DNA from: Bacteroidota bacterium
Lineage (GTDB): Bacteria; Bacteroidota; Bacteroidia; Bacteroidales; Dysgonomonadaceae
NCBI GenBank assembly: GCA_023399295.1
Contig: JAEWQF010000010.1
Location: 1 to 32,165 of the forward strand
DNA: 32,165 bases
Reading direction: 5' to 3'
The notes below the pieces were generated by a model. That model saw nothing but the letters and a program-made list of their open reading frames with translations, was not told the DNA's origin and made no database searches. A program made the translations under genes and the position numbers. Below, piece after piece: positions 23,873-31,092 of the stretch (the stretch's first letter is position 1; each line of letters starts with the position of its first letter).

Positions 23873-26257
23873 TTATCTGCTGATGGTGTAGCGCAGGGTG
23901 GCACCCGCCAGGGTGGGATTGCCGCGTTGCACGAACGGATTCACGTTGCCGTTCATGTCAGATGCCTCGAAATAGAAGGCATGATACTTCCTGTTGAAGA
24001 GGTTTTTAGCCCAAAACTCCAGGCTGAAGGCTCCCTTCTCAGCCGTCACACTTGCATTCACCACTCCATAGAATGGTTGATAAAGCTCATTGCCCTCATA
24101 ATCGGTGTTCGATTCGGTCCAGTAGATCCTGCCCGCACCGGCATATTGAATATTCCCCGAGAGCCGCTCAATAAAAGATCCGCGTGGGAGGCTGTGCAAA
24201 TAACCGGCACCCAGGCTCAGCGTGTTTTGTGGTGCGAAGGGGATGTGATTGCCGGAATAATCCTGCTCTTCCGAGATGTCGTAGTTGCGGAAACGGGCAT
24301 CGGCGAAGCCATAGTCGGCAAAAAGGGAGAGGCCGCTCACAGGCATAACCTTCAGACTCAGTTCAAAACCCTTGCTGTCAGACTCGCCCGCATTTGTCAC
24401 CACGCGGCCTGCGGTACCCTGGTCCACCAGCTTGATGATCTGGATGTTGTTCACACGGGTGTAGAAGATTGCGTAGTTCAACGAGAGCCTGTTGTCAAAC
24501 ATCTGGTAACGTCCGCCCAGCTCATAGGTCCAGCTCCTTTCGGGGTCGTAGGAGAGCTGCTCCTCAAGGGTGGGTTCTTCGACGGTTGCACCACCAGGGG
24601 CACCACCGCCCGGCATACCGCCGCCACCCGGCATGCCGGACATGGCATTGCGCATGATGGATGCCGCCAGTGCATTTTGCAATAGTTTGGAGAAGGCCTG
24701 TTCGTTGTACCCACCTGTCTTGTACCCTTTGGAGGCAGAGAGATAGAGATGGGCGGTGGGGGTGAACTGGTACTGCAGGGCGAACTTGGGCAATATCTCC
24801 CAGAAATCCTTGCTGTAGCTCCCCTCCATCAGGGTATCACCCTCCACGAACATGGGGGGCATGGGCCTGCCGGGGATGTTGAACACCAGGTTCACATCGC
24901 CTCCATCGCTCTCGGTGGAGTAGTCGATGGCGGTATGTTCATAGTCGAAGCGAATACCGGCGGTGGCCGAGAGTCCCTGCACACCGAAGAGATCCTGCAG
25001 GGTAGACTGGTGAAAGAGAGCCACACCGCGTGAAGGTTTGGTGTATACACCCGGCAAGTCGATCCGGTCGTTGGCATAGACGATGCGAAGGGGTGCTCCC
25101 ATCCGTTCCATGGCGGCATCAAGATGTCCCTGCATACTCACCATTCCATCTTCCTTGATTGCAACGGGTGTGTCGATCACACGGTGGTCATAGAAGCCGA
25201 AGGCTCCCACCACCCACCTGTAGGGGCGGCTGCTATCCGACTTCACGGTGATCTCCTGGCTCAGTGAGTGTTGTTTTTGTTTCTGGTTGATCGAGAAAAC
25301 AGAACGGGGCGTGTAGTCCTGGTCCATCTTCATGTCATCTTTCAGGAACTGGTATCCGGTGGTGGAGTGCACGCTGTAGCCATCACCACGGAAGTCGAGC
25401 GACAGACCGTTGTTGAACAGGTGGCGGTCGTAGGAGGAGGGCTCGTTGTAGTTGACCTCCGACGAGTCACGGTGCATGTAAGGGAAAGCCCCGCCGGTCA
25501 CGTAGTCGTAGTTACTGAACAATTGGGCCCTGAAAGCGGGAGAGGCCTCCCACTCAAGCTTCAGGCGGCCGCCGGCATTCTCAGAGGCATCCGCATTCTC
25601 GCCGGTATAGTTGTTTTTGAAGAAACCGTCGTCTTTCTTGTAATAGGCAGCCACCGAAAGGCCGAACTTGTCACCCAGGCGGCTGTAGTTGGAACCTTTC
25701 ACCGAGAACTGTCCATGGGTGCCCCCGCCCAGCATCACCGTGCTGCCCTGGAAGGTGAGCGGTGAGAGGGTGTAAAGGTTGACGATGCCGCCGATGGCGT
25801 TCCTGCCATAGAGGGTGCCCTGTGCGCCACGGAGCACCTCGATACGCTGGATATCCTGAAACTCGAAGTCGAAGGCTGAAGGATTGAAGCTGGGCATGTT
25901 GTCCACGTAGAGGCTCACCGTCTGCGATCCGAGGCGGGCACCGATACCACGAATGTAGATGGGGGTGGAGACCTTCGAACCGTAGGAGGGAATGAAAAAG
26001 TTGGGCACATAGGAGCTCATGTCCGGAAGTGATTCAATCTGGCTGTCTTTCAACTGCTTTGGCGATACCACCGACACAGCGGTCGGCATGTTCCGCAGGT
26101 CGTTGGTCTCCTTCACAGAGCTGCTGACAACCACTTCATCGAGGTAGTAGACCTTCACAGTGTCTTGAGGATTCGTTTCTTTCACCGTTACCGGCTCTAC
26201 GGGGTAGAGAAAGAAGATATTGAAAGACAGGGATAACGCTAAAAAAAGATATTTCAT
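23873..26257 (-). CDS. TonB-dependent outer-membrane receptor with Met/Pro/Gly-rich barrel loop
   Basis: A 794-residue receptor from ATG 26257 (MKYLFLALSLSFNIFFLYP signal peptide). It lacks the carboxypeptidase-like N-terminal domain seen in the other receptor here. A short TonB-box region (DTVKVYYLDEVVVSSS) is followed by the plug: MPTAVSVVSPKQL, IYIRGIGARLGSQTVSLYVDNMPSFNPSAFDFEF and IQRIEVLRGAQGTLYGRNAIGGIVNLYTLSP. The barrel ends with NPTLAGATLRYTISR. Encoded at about 24585-24650 is a low-complexity insert rich in MPGGG units, probably in an external loop. The plug resembles siderophore/small-ligand receptors of Proteobacteria more than SusC proteins, and no SusD is adjacent. The ligand is unknown. 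Confidence 0.92.
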   Translation of the reverse strand: MKYLFLALSLSFNIFFLYPVEPVTVKETNPQDTVKVYYLDEVVVSSSVKETNDLRNMPTAVSVVSPKQLKDSQIESLPDMSSYVPNFFIPSYGSKVSTPIYIRGIGARLGSQTVSLYVDNMPSFNPSAFDFEFQDIQRIEVLRGAQGTLYGRNAIGGIVNLYTLSPLTFQGSTVMLGGGTHGQFSVKGSNYSRLGDKFGLSVAAYYKKDDGFFKNNYTGENADASENAGGRLKLEWEASPAFRAQLFSNYDYVTGGAFPYMHRDSSEVNYNEPSSYDRHLFNNGLSLDFRGDGYSVHSTTGYQFLKDDMKMDQDYTPRSVFSINQKQKQHSLSQEITVKSDSSRPYRWVVGAFGFYDHRVIDTPVAIKEDGMVSMQGHLDAAMERMGAPLRIVYANDRIDLPGVYTKPSRGVALFHQSTLQDLFGVQGLSATAGIRFDYEHTAIDYSTESDGGDVNLVFNIPGRPMPPMFVEGDTLMEGSYSKDFWEILPKFALQYQFTPTAHLYLSASKGYKTGGYNEQAFSKLLQNALAASIMRNAMSGMPGGGGMPGGGAPGGATVEEPTLEEQLSYDPERSWTYELGGRYQMFDNRLSLNYAIFYTRVNNIQIIKLVDQGTAGRVVTNAGESDSKGFELSLKVMPVSGLSLFADYGFADARFRNYDISEEQDYSGNHIPFAPQNTLSLGAGYLHSLPRGSFIERLSGNIQYAGAGRIYWTESNTDYEGNELYQPFYGVVNASVTAEKGAFSLEFWAKNLFNRKYHAFYFEASDMNGNVNPFVQRGNPTLAGATLRYTISR

Positions 26258-26288
26258 TTGATCAGGTGTTGAATGTTTTTTCAGTATG

Positions 26289-26337
26289 CAAAGAAACAGC
26301 TTTATAAAACACCCGTCAATCACTACAATTAGTGATT
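26289..26337 (-). promoter_or_regulatory. Promoter of the second TonB receptor with overlapping palindromic operator
   Basis: On the - strand, ATTG (26317-26320) and TTTCTTTG (26289-26296) are spaced by 20 bases, the right geometry for Bacteroidota -33 and -7 elements (one mismatch in each). A perfect 8-bp palindrome, AATCACTA / TAGTGATT with a 4-base centre (26318-26337), overlaps the -33 box. On the + strand it is followed by a T-run and would resemble a terminator, but no + strand gene ends here. An operator for a dimeric regulator is the better reading. Confidence 0.55.
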
Positions 26338-26405
26338 TTTTTCACTATTATTTTCAGATATGATCCTTACGACCGTTGAAATCACACTCGAAAAAATGTC
26401 CGCGT

Positions 26406-26771
26406 TCAGTTTTTGAAGATGAAGTAGACCGCCAACACCAGGAACACGAAGCCGATCAGGTGGTTCAGCCGCAGTTGTGTCTGAAAAGCGAGGGAGGAGA
26501 AGATGACAAACACAACAAGGGTGATCACCTCCTGAATCACCTTGAGCTGCAGCAGGGAGAAACTGCCACCGTTCCCTTCAAAGCCGATGCGGTTTGCAGG
26601 CACCTGGAAGCAATACTCAAAGAAGGCGATGAGCCAGCTGATCAAGATCACACCGATCAGGGGCAACTTGCTGAACCAGCTGTTCTCGGCCAGCTTCAGG
26701 TGACCGTACCATGCAAAGGTCATGAAGATGTTTGAGACCACCAGCAAAGAGATCGTAAGAAGATAATTCAT
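26406..26771 (-). CDS. DUF486/DMT-family small membrane protein
   Basis: A 121-residue protein from ATG 26771 (MNYLLTISLLVVSNIFMTFAWYGHLK); ATG 26777 is an alternative. It has four hydrophobic helices and the DUF486 signatures NIFMTFAWYGHLK, ISWLIAFFEYCFQVPANRIG and FSLLQLKVIQEVITLVVFVIFS. DUF486 belongs to the drug/metabolite transporter clan; these four-helix proteins probably dimerise. The substrate is unknown. It has its own -7 box and is divergent from nicotinamidase. Confidence 0.88.
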   Translation of the reverse strand: MNYLLTISLLVVSNIFMTFAWYGHLKLAENSWFSKLPLIGVILISWLIAFFEYCFQVPANRIGFEGNGGSFSLLQLKVIQEVITLVVFVIFSSLAFQTQLRLNHLIGFVFLVLAVYFIFKN

Positions 26772-26795
26772 ATGCATATCAAAAAAAATCGGATG

Positions 26796-26803
26796 CAAAA
26801 GTA
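26796..26803 (-). promoter_or_regulatory. Candidate -7 promoter box for the DUF486 gene
   Basis: The - strand reads TACTTTTG, matching TAnnTTTG, 25 bases upstream of the start at 26771. This supports the shorter start, because longer reading frames would begin upstream of the promoter. No good match for the divergent nicotinamidase gene is seen in 26804-26900. Confidence 0.5.
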
Positions 26804-26900
26804 GCACAATAAAAGACAGGTTGTTCCACTGCGTGAGCAATTTATTTACATCCCCGCCATCCTGTTGAACTTGAAACACGATCCGTTGTTATACTGCCAT

Positions 26901-27467
26901 ATGGAAACAAATAGGAAAACGCCAAAAAGAGCATTGCTGATCGTTGATGTGCAAAACGACTTCTGCCCCGGGGGTGCCCTGGGTGTAAAAGACGGGGATA
27001 AGGTTGTCCCGGTGATAAACGGGATCATCGACAAATTCGATGTTGTGATCTCGTCGCAAGACTGGCATCCCTCCGAATCGGTGCATTTTGAGAAGTGGCC
27101 GGTACATTGTGTGGCCGGCACACATGGTGCCGATCTTCATGCGGGACTGGACAGTGAAGAAATCGACCTGCAGCTATACAAAGGAACCGACAACAAGGAT
27201 GATGGATACTCCGCTTTCGAAGCAACCAATGTTTCCCTCAGCGCGTTCCTTCAGGAACATGATATTCAGGCTCTGTATGTGTGCGGACTTACTACCGACT
27301 ACTGTGTGAAGGCCACCGCCCTGGATGCGCTGCGCGAGGGGTTCCACACCTGTGTGGTGACCGATGCGATCGCTGCAGTGAACCTGCAGCCGGGCGACGA
27401 CAGGAAGGCACTTCAGGAACTCTACGCCGCCGGATGTATGTTGCTGGAATCGGATGAGATTGCATGA
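26901..27467 (+). CDS. pncA: Nicotinamidase/pyrazinamidase
   Basis: A 188-residue protein from ATG 26901 (METNRKTPKRALLIVDVQNDF). The complete catalytic set of PncA is present: Asp16 in LIVDVQNDFCPGGALGV, metal-binding Asp/His in SSQDWHPSESVHF, Lys in LYKGTD and the nucleophile Cys in CGLTTDYCVKATALDA. It hydrolyses nicotinamide to nicotinate for NAD salvage, and would also activate pyrazinamide. It starts divergently from DUF486, and its 3' end lies 22 bases before the HipA-like kinase gene. Confidence 0.96.
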   Translation: METNRKTPKRALLIVDVQNDFCPGGALGVKDGDKVVPVINGIIDKFDVVISSQDWHPSESVHFEKWPVHCVAGTHGADLHAGLDSEEIDLQLYKGTDNKDDGYSAFEATNVSLSAFLQEHDIQALYVCGLTTDYCVKATALDALREGFHTCVVTDAIAAVNLQPGDDRKALQELYAAGCMLLESDEIA

Positions 27468-27475
27468 GAAGTTTG

Positions 27476-27483
27476 TATCTTTG
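27476..27483 (+). promoter_or_regulatory. Candidate -7 promoter box for the HipA-like kinase pair
   Basis: TATCTTTG matches TAnnTTTG and ends six bases before the ATG at 27490, so a transcript from it would be nearly leaderless. It lies just past the pncA stop (27467). A clear -33 is not seen; the box could be chance. Confidence 0.4.
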
Positions 27484-27489
27484 AAGCCG

Positions 27490-28272
27490 ATGAAACAAGA
27501 TCTCTCCCTGCGCACCGTCGAAGTGACGCGATACATTCTCCCCCTGCGCGAAGGTGGCTCGCTGCCGGCACTTGCTGAAGCAGACGACGGCTTCAGCTAT
27601 GTGCTGAAGTTCCGCGGTGCCGGTCACGGCACCAAGATGCTGGTCTCTGAACTGCTGGGCGGTGCCATCGCCAGGCTGCTGGGCTTGCAGATACCCGAGT
27701 TGGTGTTTGCGCGCTTGGGTGAGGAGTTCGGCCGCACCGAGGGGGATGAGGAGATACAAGACCTGCTCAAGGCGAGTGAAGGGCTCAACCTGGGACTTCA
27801 CTTCCTGTCGGGTGCATTGGCCTACGACCCCACCGTGAAGGTGGACCCACTGCTGGCTTCAACGATTGTCTGGCTCGACGCCTACACCACCAATATCGAC
27901 CGCACCGCCAACAATACCAACCTGTTGTGGTGGCACCGGGAGCTCTGGGTAATCGACAACGGTGCATCTTTTTACTTCCACCACAGCTGGAACGACTTTG
28001 AACGGCATGCGCTGAACCCTTTCCCGCATATCAAGGATCATGTGCTGTTGTCGCAGGCTACCATGCTGGAAGAGGCCGACCGGCTAGCCCATGAGATCCT
28101 CACCGAGGAGCGGTTACGAGCCGTAGTCAATCTAATCCCCGATGAGTGGCTGGAGTGGCGTCATACCGAGGAGACATCGGCTGAGATTCGGGAGGTCTAC
28201 TTCCGTTTTCTGCTGACCCGTTTGCACAACAGTGAGCAATTTCTAAAGAGTGCCCGCGATGCAAGAGGATAA
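27490..28272 (+). CDS. HipA-like kinase domain protein
   Basis: A 260-residue protein from ATG 27490 (MKQDLSLRTVEVTRYILPL). It matches the short HipA-like kinase family that pairs with DUF3037. Visible kinase elements are Lys40 in YVLKFRG for the nucleotide, Glu55 in VSELLGG, Asp137 and Asn141/142 in NIDRTANNTNLLWW as the catalytic loop, and Asp156 in WVIDNGASFYFHH as the metal-binding Asp. Classical HipA phosphorylates glutamyl-tRNA synthetase, but this family lacks the extra HipA N-terminal domain and there is no HipB-like DNA-binding partner. The substrate is unknown. Its stop overlaps the DUF3037 start by 14 bases, so the two act as a unit. Confidence 0.85.
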   Translation: MKQDLSLRTVEVTRYILPLREGGSLPALAEADDGFSYVLKFRGAGHGTKMLVSELLGGAIARLLGLQIPELVFARLGEEFGRTEGDEEIQDLLKASEGLNLGLHFLSGALAYDPTVKVDPLLASTIVWLDAYTTNIDRTANNTNLLWWHRELWVIDNGASFYFHHSWNDFERHALNPFPHIKDHVLLSQATMLEEADRLAHEILTEERLRAVVNLIPDEWLEWRHTEETSAEIREVYFRFLLTRLHNSEQFLKSARDARG

Positions 28273-28651
28273 GCCATACCACCTATACCACTATGCCGTA
28301 ATCCGCCTGGTACCGAAGGTGGAGCGGGAGGAGTTCTTCAACGTGGGATTGATCCTCTTCTCGAAGGAAGAGAAATATATCCGGTTGGAGTATCATCTCT
28401 CTCCGGAGAAGTTCCGTCTGATGCAGCCGGAGGCATCCTATGAGGAGGTGCTGCAGAATCTGGAGACGCTGCGCCACATTGCAGAGGGTGAACCACAGTG
28501 TGGTCCCATCGCAGCACTACCGATACCCGAACGGTTCCGCTGGCTTACCGCCACCCGCAGCTCCATCATCCAGACCTCTCCAACCCATCCGGGAAAATGC
28601 AATGATCTCGAGAAGACCTTCGATCGGCTATTCGTGGAGATGGTGAAGTAA
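28259..28651 (+). CDS. DUF3037 family protein
   Basis: A 130-residue protein from ATG 28259 (MQEDKPYHLYHYAVIRLVP), overlapping the kinase gene by 14 bases. The DUF3037 pattern is clear: YHYAVIRLVPKVEREEFFNVGLILFSKEEKYI followed by a helical part and FRWLTATRSSIIQTSPTHPG. It is soluble and has no signal peptide. The function is unknown; it is consistently encoded beside HipA-like kinases in many bacteria, so it is likely the kinase's partner, substrate or inhibitor. Confidence 0.88.
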   Translation: MQEDKPYHLYHYAVIRLVPKVEREEFFNVGLILFSKEEKYIRLEYHLSPEKFRLMQPEASYEEVLQNLETLRHIAEGEPQCGPIAALPIPERFRWLTATRSSIIQTSPTHPGKCNDLEKTFDRLFVEMVK

Positions 28652-28690
28652 CAGGATGGCTCCATTCATGCGAAGCAACACTTGAAGGAG

Positions 28691-28707
28691 ATGACCTGGC
28701 AGGTCAT
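28691..28707. terminator. Small hairpin between convergent genes
   Basis: ATGACC (28691-28696) and GGTCAT (28702-28707) form a 6-bp stem with a 5-base loop in the 64-base gap between DUF3037 and the epimerase gene. It has no T-run. It is a possible shared transcript end. Confidence 0.35.
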
Positions 28708-28715
28708 TGCGTCTA

Positions 28716-29756
28716 TCACTCTCTGCCGAAGTGAAGCGTACCGACCGGCTTCACGCCAATCCCCGGCTGTCCGGAAGCAATGATTTTGCCATTTTCCAGT
28801 TTTGCACCTTCAAAGCAGTCGTTACCGATCAGTAGCGCCCCATCGAGGTCGGCAAAATCCATACCCGCATAAAGTTGAGCCGCAGCCGAGATAGCGCAGG
28901 AGGTCTCGGTCATGCAACCCATCATCACCTTCATCTCCAGCTTCTCGGCCAGCATGCGCATCTTCCATGCTTCATGCATACCGGTACACTTCATCAACTT
29001 GATGTTGATCCCCGAGAAGACTCCCTTCAACCGCTCCACATCGGCCAACCGCTGCACCGACTCATCGGCGAAGATAGGGAGGGGACTCGCTTCCGTCAGC
29101 CGGGCAATAGTTTCTAAATCGGACTTAGGCATGGGCTGCTCCACCATCACCACTCCCTGATCCTTCATCCAGCAGATCATATCCAGCGCCTCATTGCGCT
29201 CTTTCCAACCCTGATTGGCGTCTACTGCCAGGGGGAGTGAGGTCACGGAACGTATTGTGGCAATCATCCTTTTGTCATCAGGACCGCCCACCTTCACCTT
29301 CAGGATATTGAAACGACCCAGTGCTTCACGCGTCTTCTCCCGCACCACCTCATCACTGTCGATGCCGATGGTGAAGGTGGTATCAGGCACCACCATCGGG
29401 TTGAGTCCCTGAACCATGTGCCAGGGTTTGCCCACCATCTTGCCTGCCAGGTCATGCAGCGCGATATCGACAGCCGCCTTGGCTGCGGTGTTACCAGGGG
29501 CAATCGCATCGAGGTAAGCCGTGATCTCCTCCAGTTGCTCCGAATCACGGAACGGTGTGAGATCCACCCTCTTCAGAAAAGAGATCACCGATGCCTGGGT
29601 CTCACCCAGATAGGGTGGCAGTGATGCCTCGCCATACCCCGTGAGCCCATCATATTCGATGCGGGTCAGCACTACGGGTGTGGTCTTACGGGAGAACCCG
29701 GAGATGGTGAAGGTGTGGTTCAGTTGCAGGTCGCAGGGTGTCCAAGTAAGTTTCAT
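28716..29756 (-). CDS. Dipeptide epimerase (L-Ala-D/L-Glu type), enolase superfamily
   Basis: A 346-residue enolase-superfamily protein. The N-terminal capping domain (LNHTFTISGFSRKTTPVVLTRIEYDGLTGYGEASLPPYLGET) is followed by the barrel, with ILKVKVGG (Lys-x-Lys acid/base), DANQGW (metal Asp), MVEQPMP (Glu), IFADES (Asp) and INIKLMKCTG (second catalytic Lys), then the ETSCAISAAAQLYAG loop found in dipeptide epimerases. It interconverts L-Ala-D-Glu and L-Ala-L-Glu so that peptidoglycan dipeptides can be degraded by ordinary peptidases. It is encoded 50 bases downstream of the NlpC/P60 peptidase, the enzyme that produces its substrate, which strongly supports the assignment. Confidence 0.92.
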   Translation of the reverse strand: MKLTWTPCDLQLNHTFTISGFSRKTTPVVLTRIEYDGLTGYGEASLPPYLGETQASVISFLKRVDLTPFRDSEQLEEITAYLDAIAPGNTAAKAAVDIALHDLAGKMVGKPWHMVQGLNPMVVPDTTFTIGIDSDEVVREKTREALGRFNILKVKVGGPDDKRMIATIRSVTSLPLAVDANQGWKERNEALDMICWMKDQGVVMVEQPMPKSDLETIARLTEASPLPIFADESVQRLADVERLKGVFSGINIKLMKCTGMHEAWKMRMLAEKLEMKVMMGCMTETSCAISAAAQLYAGMDFADLDGALLIGNDCFEGAKLENGKIIASGQPGIGVKPVGTLHFGRE

Positions 29757-29806
29757 CTTTATTGATCGGTCTGTTTCTGTCCGGGTAACCGGCGGAAGTT
29801 TGCAAG

Positions 29807-31021
29807 TCAGCGGTAGAAAGCGTTGCTCAACAACTCCTCAGCCCCTTCGCTCTGCACCTCCCCGATGATCCGTTTCGTGCGGAGATAACGGTTGGTGTTG
29901 AAGGGGTCATACAACGAGTCGGCAGGATCAAAGCTGTTGACACGGATATAGTCGGAGGCATGGGTAAATCTCCTGTTTCCCAGATAGATACCCACGTGCA
30001 CCACCTTCTCAGCCACCTCTTCAATTGCTTTTGCTCCAAAGAAAAGCAAATCACCCGGAAGCGCATCGGTGAAATTGCCTGTGTCGTCCACCAGTCTGCC
30101 GTAACGCACCTGCTGTGAGGCGTCCCTGGCCAGGATGATGCCATGCATGAAGTAGACCTGCTTGGTAAAACCACTGCAGTCCATCCCTTTCACCGAGGTG
30201 CCACCCCAGAGGTAGGGTATTCCGAGCAGTTGCATGGCACTCTCTACGATGCTTTCACCGGTGAGCCTGATCTCTCTCAGCCAGTCGACCACCTCCATCG
30301 CATCCGATTTCTTCACGTAAGCCTTACGGCCGTCGGGATAGCGTACCCAATAATATGCTCTGTCAGCCGAGACAAGCTCCAGCATGTTGCTGGCCACCAG
30401 GTCGGAGACTGGAAGGGTTTCATGGCCGGCATCCACGTATGAGCGGGTATTGAGCGCGGTAATGATCACCTTCGGTTTTTGCAGATAGTGATTCAACCCC
30501 TCTTTTGACAGTGGCGTCACCGACCCGTTGATCCAGCCGATATACCTATCGGGCGTCTGTACCCTGCGCCAGCCACCTTTCTCTTCCAGAATCTTCACCG
30601 GCATTCCGAGCAGTACCTGGGTGACCATCTCGGCAGCGTGCCGCGGTTCAGCATGGAGCGACCCCACCGAATTGTAGACCACACCCCAAATCTCCTCACC
30701 CAGCTCCTCGTCCGGCAACAGACGTATGTTATTCTTCACTTCTGTCGATATTTGTTGTGCAAAAGAGAGGATATCCTCATACGCATGCCTGCTGGTGGTC
30801 TCACCTTGCAGCACCAGGGTATCTTTTTGTTGCAGCGCTTCAACCTGAAACAGAACCACCCGTCTGTCAGGTGCATACCTCTCCTGTATCACCTCAATGA
30901 TCTGTTGCAGATCGCTGTTCTGGGCCATAAAATGTAATGTTGAAAAGATCCATAAGATAATGACAAAAGTAACTTCTCGCCTACCCTCTATCCTTCGTGT
31001 TAAATTGGGCGAAATATACAA
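29807..31021 (-). CDS. SH3-domain NlpC/P60 (C40) endopeptidase, murein peptide-specific
   Basis: A 404-residue exported protein: Arg-rich n-region, hydrophobic VTFVIILWIFSTLHFMAQ, two bacterial SH3-like domains (about 112-170 and 183-245), and a C-terminal NlpC/P60 domain. Catalytic residues are Cys282 in GMDCSGF, His342 in VHVGIYLG and His354 in RFTHAS, close to the Cys-His-His spacing of YkfC-type enzymes that cut L-Ala-gamma-D-Glu from diamino acid. It thus feeds the epimerase next to it. The start is unusual: keeping the signal peptide requires TTG 31021 or another non-ATG codon, since the first ATG (30928) falls after the hydrophobic segment. A partial -7 box (TATATTTC on the - strand, 31011-31018) overlaps this region, so the true 5' end is uncertain. 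Confidence 0.88.
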   Translation of the reverse strand: MYISPNLTRRIEGRREVTFVIILWIFSTLHFMAQNSDLQQIIEVIQERYAPDRRVVLFQVEALQQKDTLVLQGETTSRHAYEDILSFAQQISTEVKNNIRLLPDEELGEEIWGVVYNSVGSLHAEPRHAAEMVTQVLLGMPVKILEEKGGWRRVQTPDRYIGWINGSVTPLSKEGLNHYLQKPKVIITALNTRSYVDAGHETLPVSDLVASNMLELVSADRAYYWVRYPDGRKAYVKKSDAMEVVDWLREIRLTGESIVESAMQLLGIPYLWGGTSVKGMDCSGFTKQVYFMHGIILARDASQQVRYGRLVDDTGNFTDALPGDLLFFGAKAIEEVAEKVVHVGIYLGNRRFTHASDYIRVNSFDPADSLYDPFNTNRYLRTKRIIGEVQSEGAEELLSNAFYR

Positions 31022-31092
31022 TTTTTTATTTCAACATCATTCTATTTGCCTTTTGAATCAATGGCAGGCAACAATCTACACGGGATCCAGTG

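Noticed and set aside
23927..24685. Open frame antisense to the second TonB receptor
   Set aside because: It has no domain or start signal; the receptor on the - strand explains the region fully.
26318..26342. Intrinsic terminator on the + strand (8-bp stem plus T-run)
   Set aside because: The structure fits a terminator, but both neighbouring genes are on the - strand. Overlap with a well-spaced -33/-7 pair makes an operator more likely. An antisense transcript end remains possible.
27490..28272. HipAB toxin-antitoxin module
   Set aside because: The kinase is the short HipA-like form and no HipB-like helix-turn-helix gene lies next to it; its neighbour is DUF3037.
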